Source of the DNA: Leptospira adleri
GTDB taxonomy: Bacteria; Spirochaetota; Leptospiria; Leptospirales; Leptospiraceae
DNA: 38,552 bases
NCBI RefSeq assembly: GCF_002811985.1
Contig: NZ_NPDU01000041.1
Span: 1-38,552 of the forward strand
Direction: 5' to 3'
How positions within the stretch are numbered: the first letter of the stretch is position 1; every line of letters starts with the position of its first letter. The notes below the pieces were generated by a model that saw nothing but the letters and a program-made list of their open reading frames with translations, had not been told where the DNA came from and made no database searches. Both the position numbers and the translations under genes were made by a program. Positions 35,233-38,552 of the stretch are shown piece by piece.

Positions 35233-35244
35233 TAGGAGTTCCTA
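35233..35244. repeat. GGAGTTCC-core palindrome
   Basis: TAGGA-GT-TCCTA, a perfect copy of the palindrome clustered at 21443-22047 and found singly at 2734 and 32526. Confidence 0.65.
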
Positions 35245-35323
35245 CATTTGGGACTTTTTACTTGCAAAACATTGATTTTCTGATAGAGCAAAGTTTCCCG
35301 AGCTTTCCCGCCTCCGCTCCCCT

Positions 35324-35342
35324 CCACCCGAAATTGGGGTGG
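35324..35342 (+). terminator. GC-rich stem-loop, possible terminator of the M48 protease transcript
   Basis: CCACCC pairs with GGGTGG around a 7-base loop, extended by a wobble and a C:G pair. CTTTCGTTTT follows, a poor T run. It lies 320 bases past the protease stop, so the link to that gene is weak. Confidence 0.35.
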
Positions 35343-35570
35343 GGCTTTCGTTTTACGAAGAATTGTCGTTGTTACGACAAATTCTTTGAAAGATTGAGTT
35401 CACAATTGCAACTAAGGTCATGCGGAATCTAAAAAGAACCAAGATGGGAAATTCTTTTTTGCCAAACGGAAGTAAAGATTCGAAAACTCGTCGATTTTTC
35501 GGTCCTCTTGTGATTGTCATTTCTCAGAGTTTCGTAAGAATGGTTTGAAGTTCCGAAAAATCACTGAGAT

Positions 35571-36731
35571 ATGTCCGCATTCCCGCTCAAACTTGATCCG
35601 ATCAAATCCTTCTTTCGCTATTGGAAGAAAGAATTCTTCCCTCTCAAAATCTTAGATAAGTATTTATTCGGTGAATTTTTCAAAATCTTCATCGGGACCG
35701 TAGTTCTTTTGACCGGGATCATGCTGCTCTCTCTCGTGAACGACAACATGAGAAACTTTACGACGACGAAAGCTCCTCGTTATCACGTCGCACTTTTCCT
35801 CGTTTACAGTCTTCCGAAAATCATCTCAACAACCGTAGTTTCCATGTCTTTGATGTTTTCGATTTGTTTCACGGTCGGTCAGTTTTCGGTAAACAAAGAA
35901 CTCGTTTCTATGATGGCCGCCGGCGTTTCATTTTTTAGAATCGTAGCTCCTCTGATTCTTTTCGGAATTCTCATGTGGATCATCATGCTTTTGGGAACGG
36001 AGTTCATCGTAAGACCGGTCAACAAACTCGCAAAGATAGAACACGATACTCTTACGGAGGGAATGGGAACGTTAGCCAACAGCGTATATCAGTTTCACGT
36101 AAAGGGAAAGGAAGGATTCTACTATTTGTATTTTTACGATCCGGACAAAGACGAGATCAACGGAGGGTTCAACTACATTCGTCTTCGACCGGACGGATCT
36201 CCTGAGACCGTTATCTCCTCTTTGAAGGCGAAATACAATTACGAGACGAGAATCTGGAAAATGAAACGTGTCGAGGAATGGCATTTCGACAACGACCTAA
36301 ATCTTTCCTCTCAGGAATCCTTTGATGAAAAGGAATACGAACTTCCCGAAGATCCGACCTACTTCAAGGTTCCGGCGGGCTCCGTCGAGGAGATGAACTT
36401 GATCCAGTTGGGCGAAGAACAAAAAAGAAGAATTCAGAAAGGACTTCCTTACGGAGACGTTCTTACCGAAAAACATTCCGTCTTTGCTCTTCCGATGATG
36501 ACGATCATCGTGACTTTGATCGGAACAATCGCGGGCTATTTCACAAAGAAGACCGCCGGCGTTGCTTCCTTGGGAATTACGATCGGAGTCGTATTGATCT
36601 ATTATATCTTCAATTCCGCGGGGAAATCTCTGGGAGAAAACGGAGTCATTCCTGCGTTCTTAGGCGTTTGGCTTACGCCCGGAATGTTTTTGGGATTGTG
36701 TTTTTGGATGTTTCGTCGCATGAATCTATGA
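35571..36731 (+). CDS. LptF/LptG-family LPS export permease
   Basis: A 386-residue inner-membrane protein of the YjgP/YjgQ family. LDKYLFGEFFKIFIG is the typical start of the first helix, followed by two more N-terminal helices (about 85-107 and 120-142), the conserved NKELVSMMAAGVS coupling loop, a periplasmic beta-jellyroll (about 150-290), and three C-terminal helices (about 305-380). With LptB it pulls LPS from the inner membrane onto the LptA bridge. The family needs a pair; the partner is not in this window, and I cannot tell LptF from LptG. No strong Shine-Dalgarno is seen before the ATG. Confidence 0.92.
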   Translation: MSAFPLKLDPIKSFFRYWKKEFFPLKILDKYLFGEFFKIFIGTVVLLTGIMLLSLVNDNMRNFTTTKAPRYHVALFLVYSLPKIISTTVVSMSLMFSICFTVGQFSVNKELVSMMAAGVSFFRIVAPLILFGILMWIIMLLGTEFIVRPVNKLAKIEHDTLTEGMGTLANSVYQFHVKGKEGFYYLYFYDPDKDEINGGFNYIRLRPDGSPETVISSLKAKYNYETRIWKMKRVEEWHFDNDLNLSSQESFDEKEYELPEDPTYFKVPAGSVEEMNLIQLGEEQKRRIQKGLPYGDVLTEKHSVFALPMMTIIVTLIGTIAGYFTKKTAGVASLGITIGVVLIYYIFNSAGKSLGENGVIPAFLGVWLTPGMFLGLCFWMFRRMNL

Positions 36732-36814
36732 AATCTTAAGTCAATTTATATTTTTTTTTACAATTTCCGAAAAAAAATTCATTTATTTCCCGAGTACCAT
36801 CCGATATCTAGTAT

Positions 36815-36828
36815 AGATTGTCTACAGA
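36815..36828 (+). repeat. 14-base repeat AGATTGTCTACAGA, copy 1
   Basis: Identical to bases 37589-37602; the sequences just downstream of both also share TAAAAT. Copy 1 lies about 110 bases ahead of the 174-aa gene, copy 2 at the start of the decayed lipoprotein frame. It may be a 5' leader or promoter element shared by duplicated sequence. Confidence 0.4.
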
Positions 36829-36940
36829 ATTAAAATCTTTGATGCGACATAGAGCACTTAAGGAAAGAAGTCCCTTCTAAAGTTCACAACAACAAGTTGG
36901 TGTTCTTTCCGGATTTAGCATTCTGAAGGGAGGAAAGAAC

Positions 36941-37465
<525 letters not shown>

Positions 37466-37469
37466 GAAT

Positions 37470-37504
37470 CGGGGAATTTTGTAGAGTTAAGTTCCCCGTT
37501 TTTT
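37470..37504 (+). terminator. Rho-independent terminator of the 174-aa gene
   Basis: CGGGGAA (37470-37476) pairs with TTCCCCG (37492-37498) around a 15-base loop and is followed by six T. It begins 4 bases past the stop codon. Confidence 0.88.
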
Positions 37505-37591
37505 CTCCCGTAACATCTTTCAAGCATAAGACAGAATTCTTTTTCCGCAACGTTCCCCATCAATTTCAAATTGACTTCCTAAGCGCCGAGA

Positions 37592-37825
37592 TTGTCTACA
37601 GAGACTAAAATTAAGAAAATACTCTATTTTTCCCTGCTTTCGTTTCTTTTCATAGCCTGTCCAAACGAAAAGAAAAATGTGTAGTGAAGTATTCGCCTGA
37701 CAGTCGGGTAAAAATCAGTGGTCCCGATTTCTTCTGAAAGTAAAATCGTTCCGATAGAGATTTCAAAGGAAAACAAATTGATTCTCGAAATTGCTCTCCT
37801 CACCAATCTCATTCTTCTCAGATAA
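37592..37825 (+). pseudogene. Decayed lipoprotein gene beside the IS element
   Basis: From a TTG at 37592 the frame reads MSTETKIKKILYFSL.. then LFIACPNEKKNV and stops at 37682-37684, a complete lipoprotein signal with Cys23 but only 30 codons. Reading on with one shift gives VVKYSPDSRVKISG, and a second shift gives a 35-codon open frame (VPISSESKIVPIEISKEN..) that stops at 37823-37825, just where the IS-like sequence begins. This looks like a lipoprotein gene broken by two frameshifts and cut by the insertion. A very small intact lipoprotein is the alternative. No Shine-Dalgarno is visible. Confidence 0.4.
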
Positions 37826-37826
37826 C

Positions 37827-38552
37827 GTCCTAAAATTTTCGCAGATTTAAGAATGAATGAGAAGGCTCTCCTTGCCGATTGAGTTTGTAGCGATCAAATT
37901 CAAAAAAAGGAGAACCCCCCAATGAGGGCAGAAGAAGAAAAAGCGCACCTGAAAGTAATCCAGGTGGATGAGACCCAGCTCAAGAAAGACTTGAGCGAAC
38001 TCGTAAGAGGCTCAGTGGAAGAAACGCTGAACGCTCTCTTAGATGAGGAAGCGGATAAACTCTGCAAAGCCTCAACGTATGAGAGAAACCCGGATCGAGT
38101 AGATACAAGAGCGGGTTCGTATAATAGAAACTTCGAAACAAAAGCCGGAAAAGTAAAGTTAAAAGTTCCGAAACTTAGAACAATTCCGTTTGAGTCGGCG
38201 ATCATCGATCGATACAAACGAAGGAAGAGTTCGGTAGAAGAAGCTCTCATGGAGATGTATCTCTCTGGAGTTTCTGTTCGGAGAGTCGAGGATATCACCG
38301 AGAGCCTCTGGGGAACGAAGGTTTCTCCTTCAACGATCAGCAAACTCAACCAGAAAGTTTTTGTTCAGATTGACGAATGGAGAATCCGTCCGCTTACCGA
38401 TGAATATCCTTACGTTTACTTGGACGGACTTTACTTGAAGAAGTCCTGGGGCGGAGAAGTTCGTAACGTAGCGATTCGATAGTGTCCTTAAAGTTTCGCA
38501 CAAATGAGAACTTGAGAAGAGCTCTCCTCACACGATCAAGCCATGAGCTTTA
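37827..38552 (+). mobile_element. IS256-family element interrupted by the left end of a related element
   Basis: A left-end motif GTCCTAAAATTTTCGCA (37827-37843) and, 32 bases from its start, GAGAAGGCTCTCCT precede the transposase gene. At 38484-38500 a near copy of the motif (2 mismatches of 17) recurs in the same orientation, followed 30 bases from its start by GAGAAGAGCTCTCCT. Because the ends of an IS are inverted, a same-direction copy is the left end of a second element, not the right end of the first. The first element is thus truncated, and the second runs off the window. Confidence 0.7.
37922..38482 (+). pseudogene. IS256-family transposase, C-terminally truncated
   Basis: A 186-codon frame, about half the usual 390-420. 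The N-terminal Mutator-type region is intact (residues 60-160: RAGSYNRNF, KVPKLRTIPFES, LYLSGVSVRR-like MEMYLSGVSVRRVEDITE, and the helix-turn-helix-like VSPSTISKLN). The first catalytic Asp is present as D168 in YLDGLYLKK; the second Asp and the Glu are lost because the frame stops at 38480-38482, where the left end of another element begins. The protein cannot catalyse transposition. The start ATG has AGGAG 9 bases upstream. Confidence 0.85.

Larger units (their letters stand above)
35008..35570. other. Gene-free interval with three palindromic elements
   Basis: This 563-base gap lies between the M48 protease and the LPS-transport permease. It holds a perfect GGAGTTCC palindrome (35233-35244), a G-rich hairpin CCACCC/GGGTGG (35324-35342) followed by a weak T-rich stretch that could end the protease transcript, and a TTGTCGT/ACGACAA hairpin with a 4-base loop (35363-35380). 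No coding frame is supported. Confidence 0.55.

Noticed and set aside
34668..35432. 254-codon plus-strand open frame
   Set aside because: Its first third lies inside the M48 protease gene in another frame, and the rest crosses three hairpins; composition is unlike a real protein.
37624..37812. 62-codon minus-strand open frame
   Set aside because: Antisense to the decayed lipoprotein frame, whose signal peptide and lipobox are far more protein-like; no ribosome-binding site.

Overview
The window reads as chromosomal DNA of a spirochaete of the genus Leptospira, most likely a pathogenic-clade species. Grounds: Leptospira-style lipoproteins with relaxed lipoboxes, an msbA-lpxK pair, many SpoIIE, STAS, 7TM-cyclase and PAS-kinase signalling genes, TTG starts, and short dispersed GGAGTTCC palindromes between genes. 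By eye the G+C content is in the low forties, which I did not compute. The genus is inferred from protein style; no rRNA or tRNA is present to confirm it.

Layout. (1) 1-5.8 kb, signalling and secretion: the first codons of a minus-strand gene leaving the left edge, a response regulator, a GAF-SpoIIE phosphatase, a secreted PI-PLC-like protein carrying C-type-lectin-like segments, and a PAS histidine kinase. (2) 6.2-13.2 kb: an SH3b exported protein, then a minus-strand run of an SDR reductase, a lipoprotein metallo-beta-lactamase-fold hydrolase, CreD, an exported protein of unknown function and a membrane-anchored catalase-like haem protein. (3) 13.5-19.4 kb: a STAS protein and RdgB on plus; a coiled-coil membrane protein, a 7TM class III adenylate cyclase and an ABC-F ATPase on minus. 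(4) 19.5-29.1 kb, envelope biogenesis: a propeller/OmpA-domain protein, an 830-bp gap packed with GGAGTTCC palindromes, a class A penicillin-binding protein, a peptide-binding lipoprotein, and the MsbA-like exporter followed by LpxK. (5) 29.4-36.7 kb: a coiled-coil beta-barrel protein, a minus-strand HEAT-thiF-cdd1 operon, a large M48 membrane protease and an LptF/LptG-type permease. (6) 36.9-38.55 kb: a 174-aa protein of unknown function, an apparently decayed lipoprotein gene, and an IS256-family element broken 3' of its first catalytic Asp by what looks like the left end of a second related element that runs off the window.

Several genes share one theme, making and moving the outer envelope: lipid A kinase LpxK, its flippase MsbA, an LPS-transport permease, a peptidoglycan synthase, an OmpA peptidoglycan anchor and a membrane protease. 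A second theme is signal transduction without local partners: response regulator, histidine kinase, SpoIIE phosphatase, STAS protein and adenylate cyclase are each solitary. No CRISPR array, phage, tRNA or rRNA was seen. The observations most worth checking are the apparently permuted lectin half-domains on the PI-PLC protein, the palindrome cluster at 21.4-22.05 kb, and the nested IS with the degraded lipoprotein beside it.
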